Positions 1 to 7,035 of a stretch of 64,000 nucleotides of DNA are shown here, piece by piece. How positions within the stretch are numbered: the stretch's first letter is position 1; every line of letters starts with the position of its first letter. Made by a program: the position numbers and the translations under genes. The notes under the pieces are model-generated. The model was not told the origin of the DNA, made no database searches, and was given only the letters and a program-made list of their open reading frames with translations. The DNA comes from UBA3210 sp002363635 (GTDB lineage Bacteria; Bacillota_I; Bacilli_A; RFN20; CAG-449). The stretch covers positions 186,001-250,000 of the forward strand of contig CAMPBT010000001.1 of assembly GCA_946641515.1 (NCBI GenBank), given 5' to 3'.

Positions 1-1
1 G

Positions 2-559
2 AGAAAAGAATTCGGAGTTAAAGCTATTTTATATCCTCAGCCTGTGTTAATCTTGGCAAGTTATGACAATGACGGAAATGTCTGGGCAATGAATGCAGCT
101 TGGGGAGGTATTTCTGAAGAAAATGAGATTTCAGTTTGTCTTACTCCTACACATAAAACTATTGTTAGTGCATTAAAACAGGGATGTTTAACTATTTCTC
201 CTGGTACTGCTAAAGAAGTTGCTGCATGTGACTATGTAGGTATTGCAACAGGAAATAAAGATGCTGATAAAATGAAAAAGTCTGGTTGGCATTTTGAAAA
301 AGCTCCTCACGTCAATGCTCCTATCATTAAAGAATTACCAATGACTATTGAATGTAAAATCAAAGAATTTAATACTGATACATGCATTATGAAATTAGAA
401 ATTGTTAATGTCTTAGTAGATGACAGTGTCTTAACAGATGGCAAAATTGATCTAGAAAAATTACAACCTATTGCTTTTGACGCAGCTAATAGAGCGTATG
501 TTAAATTAACTGAAAAAGTAGGAGATGCTTGGAAATCTGGTCTTAAATTAATGAAATAA
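2..559 (+). CDS. flavin reductase-like (flavoredoxin family) protein, 5' end cut by window
   Basis: The reading frame is open from base 2 and the residues before the first possible start (GTG at 44) continue the fold as KEFGVKAILYPQPVLILASY, so the true start lies upstream of the window. The product resembles the FMN-binding split-barrel family (flavin reductase-like, flavoredoxin): a PVLILASYD strand, N-A-A-W-G-G, a TISPGT-like turn and a GWHFEKAPHVNAPIIKE segment. Members bind FMN and pass electrons between small redox proteins or reduce flavin. It ends 24 bases before cysK, with a good ribosome site in the gap, so both may be co-transcribed. The exact substrate cannot be told. Confidence 0.8.
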   Translation, partial: RKEFGVKAILYPQPVLILASYDNDGNVWAMNAAWGGISEENEISVCLTPTHKTIVSALKQGCLTISPGTAKEVAACDYVGIATGNKDADKMKKSGWHFEKAPHVNAPIIKELPMTIECKIKEFNTDTCIMKLEIVNVLVDDSVLTDGKIDLEKLQPIAFDAANRAYVKLTEKVGDAWKSGLKLMK

Positions 560-583
560 AATAATCTAACTAAAGGAGATAAA

Positions 584-1510
584 ATGAGAATTTTTAATAA
601 CATTACAGAATTAATTGGAAAAACTCCACTTCTAGAAACTAAATCTATTGAAAAGAAATATAATTTAAAAGCAAAATTAATCGTTAAAATTGAAGGCTTA
701 AATCCTGCTGGCTCTACAAAAGAAAGAGTCGCTTTACAAATGATTAATGATGCTGAAAATGAAGGCAAATTAGTTAAAGGTTCAACTATTATTGAACCTA
801 CTTCTGGAAATACTGGTATTGGTTTAACTATCGTCGGTGTACAAAGAGGTTACCGTGTCATTATTGTTATGCCTGATTCAATGTCTATTGAAAGAAGAAA
901 CTTAATTAAAGCATACGGTGCAGAACTTGTCTTAACAGAAGGCTCTAAAGGTATGAAAGGTGCTATTGAAAAAGCTGAAGAACTTGCTAAAGAAATTAAA
1001 AATTCTTTTATTCCTGAACAGTTCAGTAATCTTTCAAATCCTAAAGCTCATTTTTTAACAACAGGCCCAGAAATCTGGGAAGATACAGATGGACAAGTTG
1101 ATATTTTTGTATCTAGTGTTGGAACTGGCGGAACTATTTCTGGTACAGGAGAATATTTAAAGAAGAAGAATCCTAATATTAAAGTAGTAGCAGTAGAACC
1201 TGCTTCTTCTCCTGTTTTATCTAAAGGAGTAGCAGGGCCTCATAAAATTCAAGGTATCGGCGCAGGATTTGTTCCTAAAGCTTTAAATACATCAATTTAT
1301 GATGAAATTATTACTATTACTAATGAAGATGCTTTTGCTTATGGTAAAGAATTAAGATTACTTGAAGGTGTTTCTGCAGGTATTTCTTCTGGTGCTGCTC
1401 TTAAAGCGGGTATTGAAGTTGCTTCTAGAGAAGAAAATAAAGGCAAAACTGTTGTAGTCTTATTACCAGATAACGGGGATAGATATTTATCTACACCACT
1501 ATTTGACTAA
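584..1510 (+). CDS. cysK: cysteine synthase (O-acetylserine sulfhydrylase)
   Basis: PLP enzyme that makes cysteine from O-acetylserine and sulfide in the cytoplasm. The 308 residues match the usual CysK length. The NPAGSTKERVA segment (about residues 41-51) carries the PLP lysine, PTSGNTGIG is the substrate-binding loop, GTGGTISGTG binds the PLP phosphate, and SAGISSGAA holds the C-terminal serine contact. The usual GSVKDR reads GSTKER here, a variation also seen in CysK/CBS-like enzymes of gut Firmicutes, so a relaxed specificity is possible. An AAAGGAG ribosome site precedes ATG at 584, and a hairpin terminator follows directly. Confidence 0.93.
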   Translation: MRIFNNITELIGKTPLLETKSIEKKYNLKAKLIVKIEGLNPAGSTKERVALQMINDAENEGKLVKGSTIIEPTSGNTGIGLTIVGVQRGYRVIIVMPDSMSIERRNLIKAYGAELVLTEGSKGMKGAIEKAEELAKEIKNSFIPEQFSNLSNPKAHFLTTGPEIWEDTDGQVDIFVSSVGTGGTISGTGEYLKKKNPNIKVVAVEPASSPVLSKGVAGPHKIQGIGAGFVPKALNTSIYDEIITITNEDAFAYGKELRLLEGVSAGISSGAALKAGIEVASREENKGKTVVVLLPDNGDRYLSTPLFD

Positions 1511-1521
1511 ATACATTCAAG

Positions 1522-1545
1522 GAGTTCGTGAAGAACTCTTTTTTT
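1522..1545 (+). terminator. intrinsic terminator after cysK
   Basis: GAGTTC (1522-1527), a 5-base loop and GAACTC (1533-1538) are followed by seven T. It closes the flavin reductase-cysK unit. Confidence 0.85.
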
Positions 1546-1589
1546 GATATTTATTTTAAATTATAGATATCAATTGATACTAAGAACTT

Positions 1590-1618
1590 TTAAACTTCTA
1601 TATAACATTTGGTATAAT
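1590..1618 (+). promoter_or_regulatory. promoter with extended -10 for the 2H phosphoesterase gene
   Basis: TGGTATAAT (extended -10; hexamer at 1613-1618) has a weak -35 (TTAAAC) 17 bases upstream. The predicted start near 1625 gives a leader of about 90 nt that contains the mini-ORF at 1670. Confidence 0.6.
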
Positions 1619-1669
1619 GAAGTTGAATATAAAAATATATAATAATTAGTTAATGGAGGTGCACTAGAT

Positions 1670-1699
1670 ATGCACGTTACACCTTTATTCCAAGATTAA
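1670..1699 (+). CDS. nine-codon leader mini-ORF (MHVTPLFQD)
   Basis: A very strong ribosome site, GGAGGT at 1655-1660, stands nine bases before ATG at 1670, and the frame closes with TAA after nine codons, 18 bases before the start of the 2H phosphoesterase gene. The site lies partly in an inverted repeat (GTGCA, 7 bases, TGCAC) that could hide or expose it. The ribosome site is stronger than that of the following gene, which suggests a translated leader peptide that controls or couples its translation. No leader-peptide family is recognised, and it may simply be a ribosome loading site. Confidence 0.4.
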   Translation: MHVTPLFQD

Positions 1700-1717
1700 T
1701 TTTAATGGAGAACATAT

Positions 1718-2254
1718 ATGTATTTATGGTTAGCAATAGATGTAGATGATTATTATAAAGATTTGAAAAAGAAAGTGAGTCAGATTGAAAAATCATTATC
1801 TTTTCATTATGGAACTAATGGCCTTCCATATCATATTTCTTTAAAGATTTCTTGTAAGTTACCTGAAGGTCAAGAAGATTTAATCATTAAAGATGTTGAG
1901 TCATTTTATAAAACATTGAAACCATTTTATATAGATGTTAAAGGAATTGAAGTTGACAAAGGAATTCTTTGGATTAGATATTATGAAAATGACTATATTA
2001 AATATATAAGTCAAAGTCTTAATAAATTATTAAATGAGAAATATCATATTTCTTATCATGAATTAGATTTAAATTATAAATTTCATACGACTTTATATAT
2101 GAATGAGAATGCTGAAATTTTAAATAAAGGTTATGAAAAACTTAAGGATGAAAAATTAAAAAATAGATTATATTTAAATAAATATTTAATAGGTTATTCT
2201 CCTGAAGGTTTACCGGAAACTTATAAAGTATTAAAAAAAATTATATTTAAATAA
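1718..2254 (+). CDS. 2H phosphoesterase / LigT-like protein
   Basis: The 178-residue product carries the two H-x-S/T motifs of the 2H phosphoesterase superfamily: YHISL at about residues 38-42 and FHTTL at about 128-132, roughly 90 residues apart as in LigT and YjcG-type proteins. These enzymes act on 2',3'-cyclic phosphates or 2'-5' linkages of RNA or nucleotides. Here the substrate is unknown and the call rests on the motif pair and size. The gene stands alone between two terminators, has its own promoter and follows a mini-ORF. ATG at 1718 is preceded by TGGAG. Confidence 0.7.
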   Translation: MYLWLAIDVDDYYKDLKKKVSQIEKSLSFHYGTNGLPYHISLKISCKLPEGQEDLIIKDVESFYKTLKPFYIDVKGIEVDKGILWIRYYENDYIKYISQSLNKLLNEKYHISYHELDLNYKFHTTLYMNENAEILNKGYEKLKDEKLKNRLYLNKYLIGYSPEGLPETYKVLKKIIFK

Positions 2255-2264
2255 GTGATGAAGA

Positions 2265-2292
2265 AAATGGACCTATTTTTGGTCCATTTTTT
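2265..2292 (+). terminator. intrinsic terminator after the 2H phosphoesterase gene
   Basis: AAATGGACC (2265-2273), a 7-base loop and GGTCCATTT (2281-2289) run into a T tract. Confidence 0.85.
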
Positions 2293-2411
2293 GTAGAAAA
2301 GTAAGAAACTATATTTTATAATATGTAACATAGACATATAGATGCGATTATAATATGCCAAAGAAATTGGATTTATTTTTTAATTACATTTTATATCGGG
2401 GAGGAATAATT

Positions 2412-4187
2412 ATGGACCAACAGACATTAATTACTATTATAATAGCTTCTGTTTTTCTTGCAGCGTTAGTTGTATTTTTTGTTATTAATCATTTTAAAAA
2501 CAAAAAGAATAAAGTTGAAGAAGTTAAAAATAGTGATAACTTAGTTGAACAAAATAAATACACTAAAAAATTAGCAAGACAAGAAAGAGCAAAGAAAAGA
2601 AGAGAACAAGAACTTAATAAAATAGAAGAAGTTAAGGAAGTAAAAGAAGAACCAGTAGTGAGATATGATGAAGAAGTTGTTTCTTTAGATTCTATTGTTA
2701 ATGATGAAATAAAAAAAGAACCTACACTTGTCGAAGAAGAAAAAGTTGTCGAAGTAGTTGAAGAAGATAAAGATGATGAAGAAGTAGAAGAAAAAGTTGT
2801 CATTTATGATGAAAAGACAAATAAGAAATTTCAAATTAGATATAACAAATCTTTAGAAGCTAAATTGATTCTTGGTGATAGAACATTAAAAGGTTATTAT
2901 TCAGATGTTAAAAATTGTTTAATGAGCTTTGATGTTAAAAATAGACTTTCTTGGAAACATGAAACATTTAAGTCAGGAAGAAAGACTTTAGCAATCTTAC
3001 AGGTAAGAGGTAAGACATTATGTTTATATCTTGCTCTTGATCCTAAAAAATATGAAGGTACTAAATATTTAGTAGAAGATGTTTCTTCTAAAAAAGAAGA
3101 TACTCCTTCATTATTTAGAATTAAATCAGACCGTAAAGTTGAATACGCAAAAGATTTAATCCGTGACGTAATGAAAGAATATGGTTTAGAAGAAAAAGAA
3201 ATTACTAATTTAGATTATGCGAAAGATTTTAAAGTTGATACTTTAGAACATTTAATTGAAAGAGGATTAGTAAAAGAAAATAAAGTAGAAGTTTCTTTAA
3301 ATACTCCTCTTTCAGAACATCCAAATATTGATGTAGCACCTTTTGGCTATAGATATAGAAAATCCTTTACTGCAAAAATTATTCAAGCAGAATCTTCTAC
3401 TAAATCTTACTATTCAGAAATTAAGAAAGCTTTACTTAGTTATGAAAAGATTTCTTCAAGAATTTCTTGGGGACATGAATCATTTAAAAGAGGTAGAGTA
3501 CCACTTGCGTTACTTGAAGTAAGAGGTAAAACATTATGCTTATATTTAAATATGGATCCTAAACTCCAAGATTCTAAATATCATGTTGAAGATGTTTCAT
3601 CTAAGAAAGAAGATACTCCAACATTAATTAGAATTAAGACAGATAGAAAATTAAAATATTCATTAGAATTAATTAATAAATTAATGACTGAACTTAAAGT
3701 TGAAGAAGGTGAAGTTATTAATCATAACTATGCTTTAGATTATCCTTTTGAAGAAAATGAGCCATTAATTGAAAGAGGCTTAATCAAGGCTTATGAAGTT
3801 AAAAATCCTAAACCAGTAGAAGAAAAGAAAGTTGTAAGAGAAGAAAAAATTAAAGTAGTTAAGAAAGTTGAAGCTTCTGAAGCTAATAAACTTGTTTCTG
3901 ATAATACTGCTGAAAGAAAACTTCGTTATGTAGATGTAAAACAAAATCCTACTAAAAAAGCAATTATTAATATTGATGTACTTGCAAAATATTTTGAAAA
4001 CGGAGAAGTAGTTGATTTAAAGGCGATTAAAGAAAGAATTCCAGGCTACAAGAAGGTTACATACATTAAGGTTTTAGGTAGAGGAATGCTTGATAAAAAT
4101 CTAAAAGTTATCGCAGATGATTATTCTCCTCTTGCAGTAAAAATGATTCTTTTATTAGGTGGAGAACCTTATATAACTACAAAATAA
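2412..4187 (+). CDS. membrane-anchored protein with duplicated domain and uL15-like C-terminus
   Basis: ATG at 2412 (GGGGAGGAATAATT in front) is preferred to an in-frame ATG at 2355 without a ribosome site, giving 591 residues. Order of parts: one N-terminal membrane segment (residues about 5-28), a charged Lys/Glu-rich stretch to about 135, two copies of an unrecognised domain of about 150 residues, a basic linker, and a C-terminal 90 residues like the C-terminal half of ribosomal protein uL15 (IPGYKKVTYIKVLGRGML, then a SPLAVKMILLLGGE helix). Both repeats contain RGKTLCLYL and VEDVSSKKEDTP. Function unknown; the uL15-like tail hints at RNA or ribosome contact at the membrane, but that is inference. 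It is transcribed alone. Confidence 0.75.
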   Translation: MDQQTLITIIIASVFLAALVVFFVINHFKNKKNKVEEVKNSDNLVEQNKYTKKLARQERAKKRREQELNKIEEVKEVKEEPVVRYDEEVVSLDSIVNDEIKKEPTLVEEEKVVEVVEEDKDDEEVEEKVVIYDEKTNKKFQIRYNKSLEAKLILGDRTLKGYYSDVKNCLMSFDVKNRLSWKHETFKSGRKTLAILQVRGKTLCLYLALDPKKYEGTKYLVEDVSSKKEDTPSLFRIKSDRKVEYAKDLIRDVMKEYGLEEKEITNLDYAKDFKVDTLEHLIERGLVKENKVEVSLNTPLSEHPNIDVAPFGYRYRKSFTAKIIQAESSTKSYYSEIKKALLSYEKISSRISWGHESFKRGRVPLALLEVRGKTLCLYLNMDPKLQDSKYHVEDVSSKKEDTPTLIRIKTDRKLKYSLELINKLMTELKVEEGEVINHNYALDYPFEENEPLIERGLIKAYEVKNPKPVEEKKVVREEKIKVVKKVEASEANKLVSDNTAERKLRYVDVKQNPTKKAIINIDVLAKYFENGEVVDLKAIKERIPGYKKVTYIKVLGRGMLDKNLKVIADDYSPLAVKMILLLGGEPYITTK

Positions 4188-4220
4188 ACAATTAGTTTAA
4201 TTTATTTATAAAAAAGTGAG

Positions 4221-4247
4221 TTACAAACAATAAGTTTGTGCTATAAT
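4221..4247 (+). promoter_or_regulatory. promoter with internal inverted repeat
   Basis: TATAAT (4242-4247) with TTACAA (4221) upstream. Between them lies a perfect inverted repeat ACAAAC-AATAA-GTTTGT (4223-4239), a plausible operator for the small membrane protein gene at 4276. Confidence 0.5.
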
Positions 4248-4275
4248 TTAAGAAAAAAGAAAGGAGACATTAATA

Positions 4276-4503
4276 ATGGCAAAAAGCAAGGGCGGAGACT
4301 ACTTTGGTCTTAACTATCTCGTAAGTGTTATTCTTGCAATCATCCCAGTTACATCATGGATTTTAGGTGTCGCTACAAGATTCTCAGAAGGAAAAATCGT
4401 TGCAGCATTACTTCGTTTATTCCTTGGATGGAACATCATCTGGATCTTAGACATCATCTTAATGATTTTAAGCAAACACATTTTAAGATTATTAAATATC
4501 TAA
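4276..4503 (+). CDS. small two-helix membrane protein
   Basis: A 75-residue protein with two hydrophobic segments (about 14-35 and 43-68) and a positively charged N-terminus, likely in the cytoplasmic membrane. The ribosome site AAAGGAG lies 9 bases before ATG. It has its own promoter and a strong terminator, so it is a monocistronic gene. No family is recognised. Codon use is richer in C-ending codons (ATC, GGC) than in neighbours, which can mean high expression. Confidence 0.75.
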   Translation: MAKSKGGDYFGLNYLVSVILAIIPVTSWILGVATRFSEGKIVAALLRLFLGWNIIWILDIILMILSKHILRLLNI

Positions 4504-4517
4504 TTAGAGATAATAAT

Positions 4518-4542
4518 GGCACCATTCGTGGTGCCTTTTTTT
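4518..4542 (+). terminator. intrinsic terminator
   Basis: GGCACC-ATTCGT-GGTGCC followed by seven T. Confidence 0.9.
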
Positions 4543-4587
4543 ATGCAATAAATATAATTCTTTACAATAAATGATATATTTGTCTAG

Positions 4588-4632
4588 TTTACACTTTATT
4601 ACTTTGATGTTAAAATAATTACAAAGTGTAAA
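4588..4632 (+). promoter_or_regulatory. superoxide reductase promoter flanked by an inverted repeat
   Basis: TTTACA (4588-4593), 17 bases, TAAAAT (4611-4616) is a near-consensus promoter. TTTACACTTT (4588-4597) overlaps the -35 and its exact inverse AAAGTGTAAA (4623-4632) covers the transcript start and abuts the ribosome site. The arms are 25 bases apart and could be paired operator half-sites for an oxidative-stress or metal regulator. Confidence 0.6.
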
Positions 4633-4646
4633 GGAGAAATAACACT

Positions 4647-5024
4647 ATGAATAAATATTTTAAATGTTTAAGCTGCGGCAAGATTGTCGAAGTAATTAAA
4701 TCCTCCTCTAACCCTAATATTGTTTGCTGTAATAAAGATATGGTTGAACTTAAACCAAATACAGCAGAAGCAGCAGTTGAAAAGCATCGACCTGTAATTG
4801 TAAGAGACGGCAACGTTGTTACAGTTAAAGTTGGAGAAGTTGCTCATCCAATGCTAGATAATCATTATATTGAATTCATTATTCTTGATACTAAGAAATC
4901 TCATCAACGAGTAGACCTTAAACCAGGCGATGCTCCAGAAGCAAAATTCTATATTGCCGATGATGATGAAGTTCTTGATGCGTTAGCATATTGTAATCTT
5001 CACTCATTATGGCTCAACAAATGA
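4647..5024 (+). CDS. dfx: superoxide reductase (desulfoferrodoxin)
   Basis: The 125-residue product reduces superoxide to peroxide without making oxygen, typical of anaerobes. The N-terminal desulforedoxin-like domain shows CLSCGK and VCCNKDM, the four cysteines of the Fe(Cys)4 site. The catalytic domain keeps EKHRPV, HPMLDNHYIEFI and CNLHSLW, the glutamate, histidines and Cys/His ligands of the catalytic iron. It ends with TGA, one of only three TGA stops in the window, at an ATGA overlap with the next gene. Electrons usually come from rubredoxin; none is seen here. Confidence 0.92.
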   Translation: MNKYFKCLSCGKIVEVIKSSSNPNIVCCNKDMVELKPNTAEAAVEKHRPVIVRDGNVVTVKVGEVAHPMLDNHYIEFIILDTKKSHQRVDLKPGDAPEAKFYIADDDEVLDALAYCNLHSLWLNK

Positions 5025-5749
5025 TGAAGTCAAACAACCAAATATTTTTAAATCTTTATAAAGAATTAGAAAGTTATTTAGCAAGAACCTATCCATATGC
5101 TGAATCTCCTATTAAAGAGCATTATCATTTTTTGGAGAAAAGTCCTCTTGATGGTGCTAGAGAACGTGCGGATACTCTTGATATTTTAAGAATACTTAGA
5201 AACAACCTTGCTCATAGAAATGTCGATAACTTATTTGAAGTTAGTGAAGATTCAATCGAATTTCTACGTAAAGAGATTGCGATAGTTAAAGATCCTTTAC
5301 AAGCAAGTGATGTTATGATTCCACTTAATGCTTTATATTTTGCTAGATTTGATACCCCATTAGTTGAAGTTATCAAAACAATGTATGAAAAATCATATTC
5401 TCATGTACCTATTTTAGATGATGAAAATTGTGTCGCGGGAATATTTTCAAATAATGCCTTATTAACTTTAGCGTATAAAAAAGGCGAAATTGAATTAAGG
5501 AAAGAAGAAAAGATTAAGGATTATAAATTCTTAATTGATTTAAATTTCCAAAAAGGTGAAAAATTTATCTTTGAGAGATTAAAAACTCCAATTGATGAAA
5601 TTACAAATCTTTTGGCAAATAAAAAATCTAAAGATAAAATTTATATGATATTTGTTACTCAAAGCGGACTAAAGAATGAACCTTTATTAGGTATTATTAC
5701 TCCTTGGGACATTATCAATAAGAAGAGGGAGACAGATAATGATAAATAA
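5021..5749 (+). CDS. CBS-pair protein with N-terminal HEPN-like region
   Basis: The start is placed at 5021, where ATGA overlaps the superoxide reductase stop; an in-frame ATG at 5009 is the alternative. Neither has a good ribosome site, so translation is probably coupled. The first 90 residues contain RILRNNLAHRN, an R-x4-H arrangement as in HEPN domains, and the rest holds two CBS motifs (DVMIPLNALYFARFDTPLVE and a diverged second one ending LLGIITPWDII). CBS pairs sense adenine nucleotides or related ligands. The role is unknown; coupling to the superoxide gene suggests a stress-linked regulator. Confidence 0.7.
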   Translation: MMKSNNQIFLNLYKELESYLARTYPYAESPIKEHYHFLEKSPLDGARERADTLDILRILRNNLAHRNVDNLFEVSEDSIEFLRKEIAIVKDPLQASDVMIPLNALYFARFDTPLVEVIKTMYEKSYSHVPILDDENCVAGIFSNNALLTLAYKKGEIELRKEEKIKDYKFLIDLNFQKGEKFIFERLKTPIDEITNLLANKKSKDKIYMIFVTQSGLKNEPLLGIITPWDIINKKRETDNDK

Positions 5750-6320
5750 TCCATACGAAAAATATGTCGATAAAGAATTAAATTTTACAAAGAGTCAAAT
5801 TGTTTTTGCTAATACTTTATTTGATTTACTTGATGAAGGTGAATCATTCTTAAATATTGGGGTAACTGAACTTTGTGCACGTGCAAATTTATCTAGAACT
5901 ACATTCTATTCATACTACAAGAATGTTTCTGAAGTCTATGAAGATATGCAAACTATTGGCGCGCATAATGCTTTTAATAAACTATATTCTTCTTTAAATG
6001 ATGAAATAGATAATGAGTCATTCGAAAATACAGTAAGAAAATATATTGAATCTACTTTTGAGAATAGAAGATATTTCTATTTCTTTATGGTTAAAGATCT
6101 TTCTAATCGTTTCGCGATTAAATTTGAGCAAAATTTTAAATTTCTTTTATATCATTTATTTAAAGATTTACCTAATTATGATTTAGTTTTAACTGGTATA
6201 TCTGGTGCATTTTATACTTTAACAGTTCGTTTCTTAATAGAAGGTACTGTAGATCAAAAAGATAATTACCACGATGCTGTAATTACTATGTGTAAGGCAC
6301 TTTTAAATAAACTTGATTAA
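5739..6320 (+). CDS. TetR/AcrR-family transcriptional regulator
   Basis: A 193-residue protein with a TetR-type DNA-binding domain: IGVTELCARANLSRTTFYSYYKN at about residues 40-62, where the recognition helix SRTTFYSYYKN is characteristic. The remainder is a helical ligand domain without recognisable specificity. It overlaps the CBS gene by 11 bases and has a GGGAGA ribosome site, so it is part of the superoxide reductase operon. Its target is unknown; the inverted repeat at the operon promoter is a candidate self-operator. Confidence 0.85.
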   Translation: MINNPYEKYVDKELNFTKSQIVFANTLFDLLDEGESFLNIGVTELCARANLSRTTFYSYYKNVSEVYEDMQTIGAHNAFNKLYSSLNDEIDNESFENTVRKYIESTFENRRYFYFFMVKDLSNRFAIKFEQNFKFLLYHLFKDLPNYDLVLTGISGAFYTLTVRFLIEGTVDQKDNYHDAVITMCKALLNKLD

Positions 6321-6341
6321 TTAAAAAAAACAAATTATAAT
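6313..6341 (+). promoter_or_regulatory. promoter of the HMA protein gene
   Basis: TTGATT (6313-6318), 17 bases, TATAAT (6336-6341). It overlaps the end of the TetR gene. The predicted start at about 6348 falls on the first base of the operator. Confidence 0.75.
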
Positions 6342-6378
6342 CCTTATAGTTAGTTATCGCTAACTAGAGGATTTTTTT
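6340..6378 (+). terminator. terminator-like hairpin enclosing the operator
   Basis: AATCCT, AGTTAG, a 6-base loop, CTAACT and AGGATT can pair as one interrupted stem, followed by seven T that run directly into the ATG at 6379. It may end transcripts from the TetR operon. In the HMA transcript the 3' arm contains the ribosome site AGAGG. Confidence 0.5.
6348..6365 (+). promoter_or_regulatory. iron-box-like operator copy 1
   Basis: AGTTAGTTATCGCTAACT is the exact reverse complement of the operator in front of feoA. It sits at the predicted transcript start, where repressor binding would block initiation. The palindromic AGTTAG/CTAACT arms resemble DtxR/IdeR-type boxes. Confidence 0.7.
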
Positions 6379-6639
6379 ATGGAAAAGATTATTTTATCAG
6401 TAGATGGAATGAAATGTGGTATGTGTGAAGCTCACGTTAATGACCTTGCAAGAAAGGTTAATGGAGTAAAAAAAGTATCTTCATCTCATTCAAAAAATCA
6501 AACAATTATTATCTCTGAGGACAATATTAATGTTGATGAATTAATTGAAAGCATCAGTAAAGATGGTTATTGTGCTTCGTTAATTTCTAAAGAGAAATAT
6601 GAGAAAAAAGGATTACTTTCAAAATTGTTCAAAAAGTAG
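6379..6639 (+). CDS. heavy-metal-associated (HMA) domain protein
   Basis: An 86-residue protein with one HMA ferredoxin-like fold; GMKCGMCEAH at about residues 10-19 gives the CxxC metal site. HMA proteins usually carry Cu(I) and deliver it to P-type ATPases, but no copper gene is near. It shares its operator with feoAB, so control by iron or a related metal is more likely. The C-terminus is a short basic tail (KKGLLSKLFKK). The start follows a seven-T run directly and the ribosome site can be buried in a hairpin. Confidence 0.85.
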   Translation: MEKIILSVDGMKCGMCEAHVNDLARKVNGVKKVSSSHSKNQTIIISEDNINVDELIESISKDGYCASLISKEKYEKKGLLSKLFKK

Positions 6640-6659
6640 GTTATTTGTCTACTTTTTTT
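6634..6659 (+). terminator. intrinsic terminator after HMA gene
   Basis: AAGTAG (including the stop codon), a 9-base loop and CTACTT then a T run. Confidence 0.75.
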
Positions 6660-6676
6660 GTTTTTTAAAAAATCGA

Positions 6677-6694
6677 AGTTAGCAATGAGTAACT
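6677..6694 (+). promoter_or_regulatory. degenerate third operator copy
   Basis: AGTTAGCAATGAGTAACT matches the feoA operator at 15 of 18 positions and lies about 80 bases upstream of it. It may be an auxiliary binding site. Confidence 0.4.
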
Positions 6695-6719
6695 TTTTTC
6701 TATATTTACAATTTTTTTA

Positions 6720-6775
6720 TTGATTTAATACTTATTAAAGAATATATTAATTATGCAAGTTAGCGATAACTAACT
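6720..6775 (+). promoter_or_regulatory. feo promoter with iron-box-like operator
   Basis: TTGATT (6720-6725), 17 bases, TATATT (6743-6748), then AGTTAGCGATAACTAACT at 6758-6775 over the start region. This has the same geometry as at the HMA gene. It fits repression by a DtxR/IdeR/MntR-like metal-dependent repressor; no such gene is in the window. Confidence 0.75.
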
Positions 6776-6795
6776 TAATTTAGAGGAGTTATTAA

Positions 6796-7035
6796 ATGAA
6801 AAAGACATTAAATAATTTTAAAGTCGGGGAGACTGGAATCATAACTTCTATTAAAGGTGAAGGACGTATCAGACGTAGAATGCTTGATATGGGCTTAACA
6901 ACAGGTACTGAAGTATATTTAAGAAAAGTCGCTCCACTAGGAGATCCAATTGAAGTCACTTTAAGAGGATATGAATTATCTTTAAGAAAAAGTGAAGCCG
7001 AAACAATTGAACTTGAAATGAAGGAGGGAGACTAA
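6796..7035 (+). CDS. feoA: ferrous iron transport protein A
   Basis: A 79-residue SH3-like FeoA protein: LNNFKVGETGII, RRRMLDMGLTTGTEV and GYELSLRKSEAETIEL are the family strands. FeoA is a cytoplasmic partner of FeoB. It has a GAGGAG ribosome site. Its stop codon shares one base with the start of feoB (TAATG), so translation is coupled. Confidence 0.93.
   Translation: MKKTLNNFKVGETGIITSIKGEGRIRRRMLDMGLTTGTEVYLRKVAPLGDPIEVTLRGYELSLRKSEAETIELEMKEGD

Noticed and set aside
307..768. A 153-codon minus-strand frame.
   Set aside because: It crosses the junction of two well-supported plus-strand genes and has no start signal or family.
2489..2803. A Ser/Thr-rich open frame on the minus strand.
   Set aside because: It is the antisense of the Glu/Lys-rich region of the gene at 2412; low complexity keeps it open.
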